NCBI GenBank assembly: GCA_022486585.1
Contig: JAKVKI010000012.1
Coordinates: 1-57,356, forward strand
DNA length: 57,356 bases
Origin: Megasphaera sp.
GTDB taxonomy: Bacteria > Bacillota > Negativicutes > Veillonellales > Megasphaeraceae
Reading direction: 5' to 3'
In this document: one piece after another, positions 1 through 8,397 of the stretch
How positions within the stretch are numbered: position 1 is the first letter of the stretch
How the letters are laid out: every line of letters starts with the position of its first letter
Made by a program: the position numbers and the translations under genes
Notes under the pieces: model-generated
What the model saw: only the letters and a program-made list of their open reading frames with translations
Told to the model about the DNA's origin: nothing
The model's database searches: none

Positions 1-606
1 CGCCGAAAGTACTTGGGGGGAAGCCCCCCGGGAGGATAGGAAGCCGCTGATTCAACTAAGCACGCATACATAAGTATGCGTGCTTTTTCTGTATATGGGC
101 GGCTTCCTATCCGACCGGGGGTCCCCCGCGGGATAAGCAGCGAACCCATTTTGAAGGAGCATAGCGACGCACAAAATGGAGTGAGTCGCTTACTCCGAAT
201 CTTTCCCCATAACGACGATAAAGCAGTCATGAGAGAGAGAACGAAAAAAGATTCGGAGTGGGAGGGGGAGTTTCCAGTCAGAAATATAGCAGACGAGAAC
301 CACATTTGAAGGAGCGTAGCGACGCACAAAGGTGTGTGAGTCGCTTATGCCGAATCGCAGTAGTGCAGAGAAATCATATACGGCAAAGAGAGTCATTTCC
401 TGATTCGGCGGGATAGGAAGCCGCTGATTCACCATTTTGAAGGAGCAGAGCGACGCACAAAATGGTGTGAGTGTGGGGGAGTTTCCAGTCAGCAATATAG
501 CAGCGGAACAATGTCTACTCAACACCTTGCAGGGGCGTCGTTAACGACGTCCCTGCGCGACTAACACACTGCAAGAAGAATCAACTTAGTTCTCCAGGTT
601 CTTTGA
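1..606. repeat. Gene-free mosaic of short hairpin repeats
   Basis: No convincing gene is present. Three related units lie at 145-190, 301-345 and 430-472. Each has a conserved centre reading GAAGGAGC-N2-AGCGACGCA, flanked by inverted arms that differ from copy to copy (CCATTTTG/CAAAATGG, CACCATTTTG/CAAAATGGTG, CACATTTG/CAAAGGTGTG). A 21-bp identical direct repeat sits at 34-54 and 411-431, and its first 14 bases recur inverted at 99-112. A further near-identical segment occurs at 265-292 and 475-503. Long inverted arms around GATTCGG flank 192-260 and 349-410, and 529-556 is a near-perfect palindrome. Function is unknown; it looks like a bacterial interspersed mosaic element. Confidence 0.75.
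59..88 (+). terminator. Rho-independent terminator of an upstream gene
   Basis: An 11-bp perfect stem (59-69 with 74-84), a 4-base loop and a T-run at 84-88. It lies between the inverted copies 34-47 and 99-112 and would end a plus-strand transcript entering from outside the window. Confidence 0.8.
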
Positions 607-1524
607 TCAGGTAGTGGCAGCCTGTAATTTCAATTTAGAACTTTTATTCATTAAAACGATAGATACTAATACTAATATAACGCCTGCACTATTTATTATT
701 CCCAATTGTTCATGGAATAATACCATGCCGAAGGCGATGGCGGCAATTGTTTCGATGGAAGCGATAACGGGAACTTTACTCGTTTCTTTTATCTTTTGGA
801 CGCCTAAATAATAGAGAAGATAAGCAATTGAGGTTGGAATCAGAGCGTAGAAAAATGAAATGATTAAGATCGGCGTCGTTATAAGGTGCATACTATTGAT
901 GGGAGAATCGTATATGGCTAGGGAGAGTGCTGCAAATAAGTAACTATAGGTACTCATGACAAAGGCGTTACAACGATTTCCAGCGATGCGTCCGATAATC
1001 GGCGTGAGGGAATAGAGAAAACCGGACGCAAGGCCGAATAGAAGGCCCGTGAGGGAGAGATTGCCGGTAGCAATTTGGCCACCGGTGGCAGCAAGGGAGC
1101 AGCCGCCTATATTGATAATAAGGGCCATGATTTTTGTTTTTGTCATTTTTTCAGAGAAAAAAATGCAAGCTGTTATGGCTGTAAAAACGGGTGATGTATT
1201 GAGCAAGACGGCACTGATAGCGACACCAGTTTCAATAATAGCCAGGTTATAGCAGACATTATAAATGCCATGACACAATAAGCCTAATAATGCACAGGCC
1301 AGAAGTGCCCGCCGGCTAATATGGAATGCTGTCAATCCGTAATGGAGCACCGTCATGATGGTCATAATAAGACAAGAAAAGGAAACGCGTAAGAAGCCGG
1401 TCAATGCAGGGGATGAACCGTTTTGATCAAGATACATGACAAAGACGCCGATGCTTCCCCATATGATGCTGCCTAGTAAAACTTGGATGCAGCCTGTTCT
1501 TTCTGTTGATTTTGTATGAAACAT
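607..1524 (-). CDS. EamA/DMT-superfamily transporter
   Basis: A 305-residue integral membrane protein of the drug/metabolite transporter superfamily. It shows about ten hydrophobic segments arranged as two EamA repeats, with the typical opening of repeat 1 (LLGSIIWGSIGVFV, residues about 16-29) and a second repeat from about residue 155. Such proteins export amino acids, metabolites or drugs; the substrate cannot be read from sequence. It is divergent from the LysR gene at 1629, the usual arrangement for a LysR-controlled exporter. Its Shine-Dalgarno GGAG sits in the loop of a perfect 8-bp hairpin at 1527-1546. The family call is firm, the substrate unknown. Confidence 0.88.
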   Translation of the reverse strand: MFHTKSTERTGCIQVLLGSIIWGSIGVFVMYLDQNGSSPALTGFLRVSFSCLIMTIMTVLHYGLTAFHISRRALLACALLGLLCHGIYNVCYNLAIIETGVAISAVLLNTSPVFTAITACIFFSEKMTKTKIMALIINIGGCSLAATGGQIATGNLSLTGLLFGLASGFLYSLTPIIGRIAGNRCNAFVMSTYSYLFAALSLAIYDSPINSMHLITTPILIISFFYALIPTSIAYLLYYLGVQKIKETSKVPVIASIETIAAIAFGMVLFHEQLGIINSAGVILVLVSIVLMNKSSKLKLQAATT

Positions 1525-1526
1525 AG

Positions 1527-1546
1527 TAGATTACCTCCGTAATCTA
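1527..1546 (-). promoter_or_regulatory. Hairpin presenting the Shine-Dalgarno of the DMT gene
   Basis: TAGATTAC-GGAG-GTAATCTA on the minus strand: a perfect 8-bp stem whose 4-nt loop is the core ribosome binding site, 10 nt before the ATG at 1524. It could modulate translation initiation. Confidence 0.55.
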
Positions 1547-1594
1547 TTTATATCACCTGTCTTGACGGCTGAGAAGCCAGAGTATATGATATGG

Positions 1595-1613
1595 ATATTA
1601 GTGATTCTAATAT
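1595..1613. promoter_or_regulatory. Candidate LysR operator
   Basis: Perfect inverted repeat ATATTAG-TGATT-CTAATAT in the divergent 1525-1628 gap. It contains a T-N11-A LysR-type core (T1598, A1610) and lies just upstream of the lysR ribosome binding site (AGAAGG, 1616-1621). Probable autoregulatory site. Confidence 0.5.
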
Positions 1614-1628
1614 TCAGAAGGAAATGAC

Positions 1629-2483
1629 ATGGATACGATAAAATTGGAAACTTTATTGGCTACGATACGTACTGGCAGTTTTAGTAAGGCTGCCAAGGAG
1701 TTGCATTGTACGCAATCTGCAGTCTCACAGATGATGAATGCATTAGAAAATGAATTAGGTTGTCGTGTTTTAGTGCGGACCCATGAAGGTGTTACATTAT
1801 CCGGAGCTGGCGAGACCTTATTTCCATCGATTGTAGAAGCAGCTGGTGCATTGGAGAAATTGAAACGCGAAGCCCGCTTGATTACGCAGGGAAAGGCATT
1901 GCCAATCCGCCTCGGTTCTTTTTCAAGTATTTCTAATACATGGCTGCCAGCCTTATTGCAAGGCTATGAAGTGCTGCATCCGGATGTGAATTTTAATATA
2001 CAAATTGGTACAGATGCTATTACAGATTGGCTTATGACGGGAAAAATTGATGTGGCCTTAGGCGATGACGAGCGATGTCGGGCTTTTCGCTGGCATCCCC
2101 TCATGGAAGATGAGTATTATGCAGTGCTTCCTGAAGGATGTGTAGCGGCTGGCAAGACTATGCTGACACAAGAAGAATTTGCTGCGTTCCCCTTTATTAT
2201 GGCACCGCGGAATGTATTGGATAAACATTTGCAAACCTATTCGTCACAACAGACGACGATCAGTTGTGATGATGATTCAACCTTATTGTCTATGGTATCA
2301 CAGGGAATGGGGGTGACAGCAATGCCTAAGCTCAGTCTTCATCATGTACCTGCTCATGTACAGGTATTAACGCTTGTACCAAAAACAAAACGGGTCTTAG
2401 GTATTGCTACGAGGAATGAGCCCTCTAAGGCGGTGGAGGAATTTGTTCGATTCGTAGTAAATGAATTTAAAAGAGAAACATAG
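1629..2483 (+). CDS. LysR-family transcriptional regulator
   Basis: A 284-residue LysR-type regulator of normal family length. The N-terminal winged helix-turn-helix covers roughly residues 3-60, with the recognition segment GSFSKAAKELHCTQSAVSQ at 16-34. A periplasmic-binding-protein-like effector domain follows from about residue 90. The start ATG is supported by the upstream AGAAGGAA. It is divergent from the DMT exporter at 607-1524 and followed, after its own gap and a separate promoter, by an aminotransferase. Control of the exporter is the likeliest role, inferred from position; the effector is unknown. Confidence 0.93.
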   Translation: MDTIKLETLLATIRTGSFSKAAKELHCTQSAVSQMMNALENELGCRVLVRTHEGVTLSGAGETLFPSIVEAAGALEKLKREARLITQGKALPIRLGSFSSISNTWLPALLQGYEVLHPDVNFNIQIGTDAITDWLMTGKIDVALGDDERCRAFRWHPLMEDEYYAVLPEGCVAAGKTMLTQEEFAAFPFIMAPRNVLDKHLQTYSSQQTTISCDDDSTLLSMVSQGMGVTAMPKLSLHHVPAHVQVLTLVPKTKRVLGIATRNEPSKAVEEFVRFVVNEFKRET

Positions 2484-2540
2484 TGTTGCGTATTCAAATT
2501 TTGTATTTTGGATACATAAACTATATTTTTATACATTTTG

Positions 2541-2569
2541 TTGTCAGATTACATATATTGTGGTATAAA
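2541..2569 (+). promoter_or_regulatory. Sigma-70 promoter of the aminotransferase gene
   Basis: TTGTCA (2541-2546), 17-bp spacer, TATAAA (2564-2569). The coding start is 35 bases beyond. Confidence 0.7.
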
Positions 2570-2603
2570 TGAATAGTAAATATATAAGGGGAGTTGATTT
2601 AAT

Positions 2604-3857
2604 ATGGTAAAGAGTGTTGCTGCACCGCAAGCGAAGGGGAAAAGTGCAGAAGATAAAATCTTTGGTGCTAATAACCGGGCGAATGCCTTGGCAGAGGAAA
2701 TTGGTGTTGACAAGGTCATTAATGGTACGGTAGGTTCTATCCTTGATGAAGACGGTCAGCTTGTTATGCTGAAAGTTGTTCAGGATGCATATAAAGCGCT
2801 GACACCGAAAGAAATCGTGTCATATGCACCGATTCAGGGCTATCCGGATTATTTGGATGCTGTTATTGATCAATGTTTTGGTCAATCTCGTCCGGATGGA
2901 TATATTCGCGCTTGTGCTACTTCTGGTGGTTCTGGCGTATTGCATCATGTTATCCACAACTATTCCGAATGGGGCGATGACGTCCTTACTAGTGATTATC
3001 ACTGGGGAGCGTATGGTTCCATGTGTCATGATAATGGTCGTACGTTACGGGAATTTGAATTGATCGATCCTAATGGGGCGTTTAATTTTGCTAGTTTTAA
3101 AGATCATGTAACAGATATGGTTTCTAAACAGTATAATACAGTTATTATCATCAATTCTCCGGCCAATAATCCGACTGGGTTTGCTTTGACTTCGCAGGAC
3201 TGGGATAATGTATTGGCCTTTTTAAAGGATGTTGTTAAGGGCAAGGATAAAAATATTATCCTCGTACCGGATGTGGCTTATTTGGATTATAGTGGTGAAA
3301 AACAAGAATGCCGCAAGTTCTTTAAAAAATTTGGTAACTTGCCAGATAATATTCTTGTTATCGTAGCATATACCTGTTCTAAAGGATTTACCATGTATGG
3401 TCAGCGCATGGGGGCTATGATTTGTGTCACGCCTAATAAAGATATTGCTGATGAATTCGTTGCTATCAATCAATATACAAGTCGTGCTACCTGGTCCAAT
3501 TCTAATAGTGCGGCTATGAAGGCGATGGTTAATATTTGCAAGGATCCAGCGAAAGTAGCTGAATTGGATGCTGAACGGGCAAAGTATTTTAACCTCATTA
3601 AAGAACGGGCCGATATCTTTATGAAAGAAGCGCAGGCCTGTGGCTTGAAATATTTGCCATACTTATCTGGGTTCTTTATTACGATTCCCATGACAGATTC
3701 GCAGAAAGTTTGTGATGCCATGGAAAAAGAAAATATTTTCCTCGTGCCCTTGGGAAAAGGCATTCGTTTGGCAGTTTGCTCTGTATCTAAGAAAAAGATT
3801 ACAGGCTTGGCAGCTAAGCTGAAAAAGACAGTGGATGCTGTAGGCGCTAAACAATAG
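2604..3857 (+). CDS. PLP-dependent class I/II aminotransferase
   Basis: A 417-residue fold-type I aminotransferase. Visible family landmarks are the SPANNPTG segment (185-192), PDVAY (222-226) with the PLP-contacting Asp223, the Schiff-base lysine in CSKGF (Lys260) and the phosphate-binding Arg in GQRMG (Arg268). Gly-rich SGGSG (107-111) replaces the usual phosphate loop. The closest relatives by pattern are aspartate/aromatic amino acid aminotransferases; substrate range cannot be decided by eye. It has its own promoter and a terminator after it, and precedes a Na+/amino acid symporter, suggesting amino acid catabolism. The start follows AGGGGAG with good spacing. Confidence 0.9.
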   Translation: MVKSVAAPQAKGKSAEDKIFGANNRANALAEEIGVDKVINGTVGSILDEDGQLVMLKVVQDAYKALTPKEIVSYAPIQGYPDYLDAVIDQCFGQSRPDGYIRACATSGGSGVLHHVIHNYSEWGDDVLTSDYHWGAYGSMCHDNGRTLREFELIDPNGAFNFASFKDHVTDMVSKQYNTVIIINSPANNPTGFALTSQDWDNVLAFLKDVVKGKDKNIILVPDVAYLDYSGEKQECRKFFKKFGNLPDNILVIVAYTCSKGFTMYGQRMGAMICVTPNKDIADEFVAINQYTSRATWSNSNSAAMKAMVNICKDPAKVAELDAERAKYFNLIKERADIFMKEAQACGLKYLPYLSGFFITIPMTDSQKVCDAMEKENIFLVPLGKGIRLAVCSVSKKKITGLAAKLKKTVDAVGAKQ

Positions 3858-3871
3858 TCATGTTGGCAATG

Positions 3872-3911
3872 ATGCCGGTATAGAATTCTGTATGCTATAC
3901 CGGCATTTTTA
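3872..3911 (+). terminator. Terminator after the aminotransferase gene
   Basis: A 12-bp stem (3872-3883 with 3895-3906) followed by a T-run. It separates the aminotransferase from the symporter-proC pair. Confidence 0.8.
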
Positions 3912-3936
3912 TAGTTAGCACAAGGAGACATTTCTG

Positions 3937-5466
3937 ATGAAAGACTTTTTTGATAGTATCAATAGTATTTTATCATTTGTAGCAACGATATCTGATTTGT
4001 TTTGGGATTTCCCAACTAATTTGGCCTGTTATAAATCCATTCCTATAGTAGGCAACTTTTCGTTGGCAGTCATTGTTCTTGTTGGCTCTGGCATTTATTT
4101 TTCTACCCGTTTGAACTTTATTCAGGTAACACAGTTTAAACGCGGACTACAGCTTCTTATTGAACGACGGACAGCAAAAACGGGGATCTCTCCCTTAGCA
4201 GCATTTTTTCTGAGCTCGGCTATGCGTGTCGGTCCCGGTAATATTATTGGTGTTACTGGCGCCATTTCTGTTGGCGGCCCGGGAGCGCTGTTTTGGATGT
4301 GGATTTCTGGTTTCTTTGGTATGGCAACAGCGTACATGGAAGCGACATTAGCACAGTTATTCAAGGAAAAGAAAGATGATGAATATGTTGGCGGCCTGCC
4401 ATTTTATGGGCGGCGTCTCTTAGGGAACGCTGTTTGGATTGGCGTAGCGTTGTCCTGTGTGTATATTTTTTATGCTATGTTTTGTTTGCCGGCACAGGCT
4501 TTTAATGTCATATCGACAGTAGGGGCAATTGGCGAAATGGTGACAGGAAGTAAAATTCCTACGATGTCCGCCTTTTATTATATTACGGCAGTCATTGTCC
4601 TTCTGGTTGCGGCGGTCATGGCGTTTGGCGGTATTAAACGTGTGTCTAAAGCAACGAATAAATTAGTTCCTATTATGGCTGTTGTATACGTTTTGACCGT
4701 TATTGCACTAATTTTAACGAATACCAATAGCATTCCCTATTTCTTTACGGCTGTATTTACCGGAGCCTTTCAACCAGAAGCTATTTTTGGCGGCCTCTTT
4801 GGAACAGCGCTTGTTCAGGGCATCAAACGAGGACTTATGTCTAATGAAGCTGGTCAAGGTACGATTACGATGTCGGCAGCTGCTGCTGAGGCTAAGCATC
4901 CTTGTGAACAGGGGCTTATTTCATCATTAGGGGTATTATTGGATACGCATATTATTTGTACGATGACAGGGTTCATCATTATCATGGCCCATGCTTGGGA
5001 AGGGAATCCAGAAACGTGGAAAGCAGCAGGTAAACTGCCAAAATTCCTTATGTCGGCGAATGCACTGGCACCAGATGGGGCAACGATGTGTATCATGTTT
5101 TTATTAGCACTTTGTTTTGGACTTTTTGCTTATACGACCATGATTGGTATGATTACTTTTTCGGAAATCGCTGTTAATCGTATTAGCCGCAGTAGTTTTG
5201 CAACGAACTTTGTCCGTTGTCTGGGCTTGTTTGTTGCAGCATTCGGCATTGTAGTACAAATTGCTGGTTATGATCTAGGGAATTTGTGGGCTTTTTCTGA
5301 TTTGGCCAATATCATCATCGTATACATCAACGTACCGCTATTGTATATTGGTGCTAAATACGTATTTCGTGCTACCAGACAGTATGTTCATACCAATGGT
5401 TCTGAATTTACGTCAGAGGTAGTCGGTATTTCTTGTCCATGCTGGGATAAGGATAAGCAGAAATAA
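3937..5466 (+). CDS. Alanine/glycine:cation symporter (AGCS family)
   Basis: A 509-residue polytopic membrane protein of the AGCS family, which imports alanine or glycine with Na+ or H+. Family landmarks are the N-terminal FxxxLNFIQVTQFKRG region (about 52-70), SSAMRVGPGNIIGVTGAI (about 90-107), and the conserved RGLMSNEAGQGT segment (about 300-311), with roughly ten further hydrophobic stretches. The ATG follows AAGGAG. It is 32 bases upstream of proC and probably co-transcribed with it. Fits amino acid uptake in an amino-acid-using anaerobe; exact substrate unproven. Confidence 0.93.
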   Translation: MKDFFDSINSILSFVATISDLFWDFPTNLACYKSIPIVGNFSLAVIVLVGSGIYFSTRLNFIQVTQFKRGLQLLIERRTAKTGISPLAAFFLSSAMRVGPGNIIGVTGAISVGGPGALFWMWISGFFGMATAYMEATLAQLFKEKKDDEYVGGLPFYGRRLLGNAVWIGVALSCVYIFYAMFCLPAQAFNVISTVGAIGEMVTGSKIPTMSAFYYITAVIVLLVAAVMAFGGIKRVSKATNKLVPIMAVVYVLTVIALILTNTNSIPYFFTAVFTGAFQPEAIFGGLFGTALVQGIKRGLMSNEAGQGTITMSAAAAEAKHPCEQGLISSLGVLLDTHIICTMTGFIIIMAHAWEGNPETWKAAGKLPKFLMSANALAPDGATMCIMFLLALCFGLFAYTTMIGMITFSEIAVNRISRSSFATNFVRCLGLFVAAFGIVVQIAGYDLGNLWAFSDLANIIIVYINVPLLYIGAKYVFRATRQYVHTNGSEFTSEVVGISCPCWDKDKQK

Positions 5467-5498
5467 TTGTAAATTTTAGGAGAAAGAAGGGATTTCCC

Positions 5499-6299
5499 AT
5501 GTTTAAATCAATTGGTGTCTGTGGTGCCGGCAATATGGGCCGGGCTATTATTAAAGGACTAGTCGTTGCTGGTGTCATAGCGCCGGACCAGATTTTTGTC
5601 TACAATATCCATAAAGCAAAGGCACAAAAATTAGCCGATGAAACAGGAATCGTTGTTGTAGACTCAGCGCAGCAATTGGCTGAAAAATCACAGGCCCTCA
5701 TCATGGCTGTAAAGCCGAATATCATGCCGTCGTCTTTAAATGAAATAGCTGGCTCTATTCAAAATGATACCGTTATTATATCGATTGCGGCAGGGCTGAC
5801 GATAGAGCAATTAGCGTCACCGTTACCACGTAATACCAAAATTATCCGGGCAATGCCGAATACACCAGCAATGGTTGGCGAAGGGATGGCATCGCTGACA
5901 GCCAATCAATTTGTCACAGCTACAGAAAAAGAAGCTGCAAAGGCTGTTTTTGAAAGCTTTGGCAAGGCCGCATATGTAGAAGAACATCTTATTGATTCGG
6001 TTTGCGGTCTCAGTGGCAGTGGTCCTGCATACGTGTATATGTTTATTGAAGCCTTGGCTGATGGGGCTGTTTTAGAAGGAATGCCTCGGACGATGGCCTA
6101 TCAATTTGCAGCACAGACCGTGTTAGGAGCTGCGAAAATGGTTTTAGAAACAGGCGAACATCCGGGAAAATTGAAAGATGATGTTTGTTCCCCTGGCGGA
6201 ACGACGATAGAAGCAGTAGAAGCACTGGAAGAACGTGGCTTTAGAGCGGCCGTATCGTCTGCTGTCATTGCTTCAGCAGAAAAAAACAAGGCCCTTTAA
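5499..6299 (+). CDS. proC: Pyrroline-5-carboxylate reductase
   Basis: A 266-residue enzyme reducing 1-pyrroline-5-carboxylate to L-proline with NAD(P)H, the last step of proline synthesis in the cytosol. The N-terminal Rossmann motif is GVCGAGNMGRAI (6-17), the MAVKP segment follows near residue 70, and the C-terminal ProC signature includes SGSGPAYVYMFIEAL (about 170-184) and the SPGGTT motif (about 228-233). Full family length. It lies downstream of the AGCS symporter with a strong AGGAGAAAG ribosome binding site; a terminator follows. Confidence 0.96.
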   Translation: MFKSIGVCGAGNMGRAIIKGLVVAGVIAPDQIFVYNIHKAKAQKLADETGIVVVDSAQQLAEKSQALIMAVKPNIMPSSLNEIAGSIQNDTVIISIAAGLTIEQLASPLPRNTKIIRAMPNTPAMVGEGMASLTANQFVTATEKEAAKAVFESFGKAAYVEEHLIDSVCGLSGSGPAYVYMFIEALADGAVLEGMPRTMAYQFAAQTVLGAAKMVLETGEHPGKLKDDVCSPGGTTIEAVEALEERGFRAAVSSAVIASAEKNKAL

Positions 6300-6320
6300 A
6301 ATTAATAGAATAGAAAGTTG

Positions 6321-6361
6321 AAAAAGGATACACCTAATACTCAAATAGGGTATCCTTTTTT
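6321..6361 (+). terminator. Terminator after proC
   Basis: Arms AAAAAGGATAC (6321-6331) and GTATCCTTTTTT (6350-6361) form the stem, ending in the T-run. Confidence 0.75.
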
Positions 6362-6813
6362 GCATATGAAAAAAAATAATAGGTATATATGTTGGTGCGA
6401 AGGACAGATCTATGGGAAAAATAGAACTTATAATATGACATAAAATCATAATTAAAATGATAAAAAATGAATATAGCTAATTTTTTTAATTAATGAAGGA
6501 ATAAAATTAAAAAAAAAACGAAATTATGACATTATATCATAGCAAAAGGACACTTGATACAAAATACATATGTGAAAAATGCTGGTATGTAATTTACACA
6601 TAGGATGTAATGAGGTATAATAGAAATCGTGAAGAGGTAAACGAAACGTAACAAGGTACATAAATTTTATAATTGTGATATAAGGAGTTGCATTAGTTGC
6701 CCTTTTTCGTGGCTTTAAGCTGCAAAGGATTACTTTACAGCTGTAATATAAAGTGGGTGAAGTACTGTCATAGTGTAAGCAGTATATCATGAATCAAATG
6801 GAGGTATGTAATT
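6362..6813 (+). promoter_or_regulatory. AT-rich upstream region and long 5' leader of the lactate dehydrogenase gene
   Basis: A very AT-rich 452-base stretch without a firm gene. A strong promoter is at 6593-6621: TTTACA, 17-bp spacer, TATAAT. It leaves a leader of about 185 nt. Inside the leader an AAGGAG (6682-6687) precedes a TTG-initiated frame of 31 codons (6697-6792) rich in Cys; whether it is translated is unclear. The gene's own ribosome binding site is GGAGG near 6800-6804. Confidence 0.6.
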
Positions 6814-8235
6814 ATGGCAAAAGGTAAAGTCTCGCAGGAATTGATTGAACAATTGAAACAGATCGTTGGCGAAAAGTATGTGTATACGGATAAAGACAAA
6901 CTTGAACCGTATTCTCATGATGAAGTAACGGATCCTCATTACATGAAAGAAGCACAATGTGTTGTATTGCCGGCTAACACTGAAGAAGTTTCTAAATGTG
7001 TTAAAGCTTGTTATGCAGCTGATGTAGTCATGGTACCGCGTGCAGCAGGCACAGGCTTGGCAGCAGGCGCAGTTGCTATTTTTGGCGGCGTTATCATTTC
7101 TATTGAACGTATGAATCAGATCCTTGAAATCGATAAAGACAACATGGTTTGTGTAACGGAACCGGGCGTTACGACAGCTGTATTGCAGGATACGGTACAA
7201 AAAGAAGGCCTTTTCTACGGCGGCGACCCCTGCAGCGGGGACTCCTGCTTCATCGGTGGCAACGTAGCTACTAATGCTGGCGGTAACCGTGCTGTTAAAT
7301 ACGGCGTAACTCGTGACCAGGTAATGGGCATGGAAGTCGTTACTCCGAGTGGTGAAGTTGTTACTTTAGGCGGTAAATTCCGTAAGAATGCTACTGGCTA
7401 TATGCTGATGCATCTCTTCATCGGTTCTGAAGGTACGTTGGGTATCATTACTAAAATTTATCTGAAATTGGTTGCATTGCCGAAATATCAGATGGACCTC
7501 TTGGCTGTATTTGGCAACTTGGACGACGCTATTGCATTGACTCCGAAAGTTATGAATGCTGGTATTACACCGGTTTGTGTAGAATTCATGGATAATGCGT
7601 CTATTAAACAGGTTGAAATTTTCTTAAATGAAAAATTACAGCATTCTGATGTTGGTAACTACATTATTATTCAGATTGCTGGCGACAGTGAAGATGTATT
7701 GGATGAACAATGTGAAAAGATCGATGAATTGGCTCGTTCCAATAAAGCATTGGATGTTTTGGTTGCTAATCCGGCTATCATTTGGAAATCCCGTAAAGCA
7801 TACTTGGAAGCTGACCGTGCTCGCAGCTTAGTCTTCTCCATGGAAGATATCGTTGTTCCGATGACAGAAATTCCTGGTGCTGTACAGAAAATCGCTAAAT
7901 TAGCTGATAAATATGATGTTGCTATGCACTGTGCAGGTCACTGTGGCGACGGCAACGTACATATTGATATCTTGAAAGATGACCGTACACAGGAACAGTG
8001 GGAAGAAATGCTGCCGAAGATCCAGGGCGAAATCTATGCTTTGGTTTATGGCTTAGGCGGACGTCTTTCTGGCGAACATGGCATTGGCTACAAACGTGCT
8101 GCATTGATGGCTAAATACATGAATCCGATTGAATTACACATGATGAAAGCCGTTAAGAAAGCTTTGGATCCGAAGAATATCATGAATCCGGGCAAAGTTG
8201 TTAACGTCAACGACGAAATTCCTGTAGAAGAATAA
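6814..8235 (+). CDS. FAD-linked 2-hydroxyacid (D-lactate/glycolate-type) dehydrogenase
   Basis: A 473-residue flavoprotein of the GlcD/D-lactate dehydrogenase family. An N-terminal PCMH-type FAD domain (about 1-220) contains the PRAAGTGLAAGA (70-81) and GGNVATNAGGNRAVKYG (147-163) motifs. The C-terminal FAD-oxidase domain has HCAGHCGDGNVH (370-381) and the terminal GEHGIGYKR plus DPKNIMNPGK motifs. It would oxidise D-lactate or a related 2-hydroxyacid, passing electrons to an acceptor such as an Etf complex; no etfAB is seen nearby. It is a single-gene unit with a strong promoter, long leader and terminator. Lactate use would fit a Megasphaera-like host; the substrate is inferred. Confidence 0.9.
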   Translation: MAKGKVSQELIEQLKQIVGEKYVYTDKDKLEPYSHDEVTDPHYMKEAQCVVLPANTEEVSKCVKACYAADVVMVPRAAGTGLAAGAVAIFGGVIISIERMNQILEIDKDNMVCVTEPGVTTAVLQDTVQKEGLFYGGDPCSGDSCFIGGNVATNAGGNRAVKYGVTRDQVMGMEVVTPSGEVVTLGGKFRKNATGYMLMHLFIGSEGTLGIITKIYLKLVALPKYQMDLLAVFGNLDDAIALTPKVMNAGITPVCVEFMDNASIKQVEIFLNEKLQHSDVGNYIIIQIAGDSEDVLDEQCEKIDELARSNKALDVLVANPAIIWKSRKAYLEADRARSLVFSMEDIVVPMTEIPGAVQKIAKLADKYDVAMHCAGHCGDGNVHIDILKDDRTQEQWEEMLPKIQGEIYALVYGLGGRLSGEHGIGYKRAALMAKYMNPIELHMMKAVKKALDPKNIMNPGKVVNVNDEIPVEE

Positions 8236-8255
8236 TCCTCAGTGAATAGATAGTG

Positions 8256-8297
8256 ACAGAAGGTAAAATCGCCAATGATTTTACCTTCTGTTTTTTT
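8256..8297 (+). terminator. Terminator after the D-lactate-type dehydrogenase
   Basis: A 15-bp perfect stem (8256-8270 with 8277-8291) and seven T. Confidence 0.9.
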
Positions 8298-8326
8298 GCT
8301 GTTTTCATGCTTATTTAGTATAGAAC

Positions 8327-8355
8327 TTGTATTGTCTATAGTTTTACCTTATAAT
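8327..8355 (+). promoter_or_regulatory. Promoter of the TerC-family gene
   Basis: TTGTAT, 17-bp spacer, TATAAT. The start codon is 42 bases further. Confidence 0.6.
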
Positions 8356-8397
8356 GGACACATCGTATTAGTTTAGTTATTTAGAGGAGGACTTACG

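Noticed and set aside
76-525. Open frames on both strands in the repeat region
   Set aside because: They run through the hairpin repeats, lack ribosome binding sites and resemble no protein family.
8298-8397. yybP-ykoY manganese riboswitch before the TerC gene
   Set aside because: The transcribed leader is only about 35-40 nt, too short for that riboswitch.
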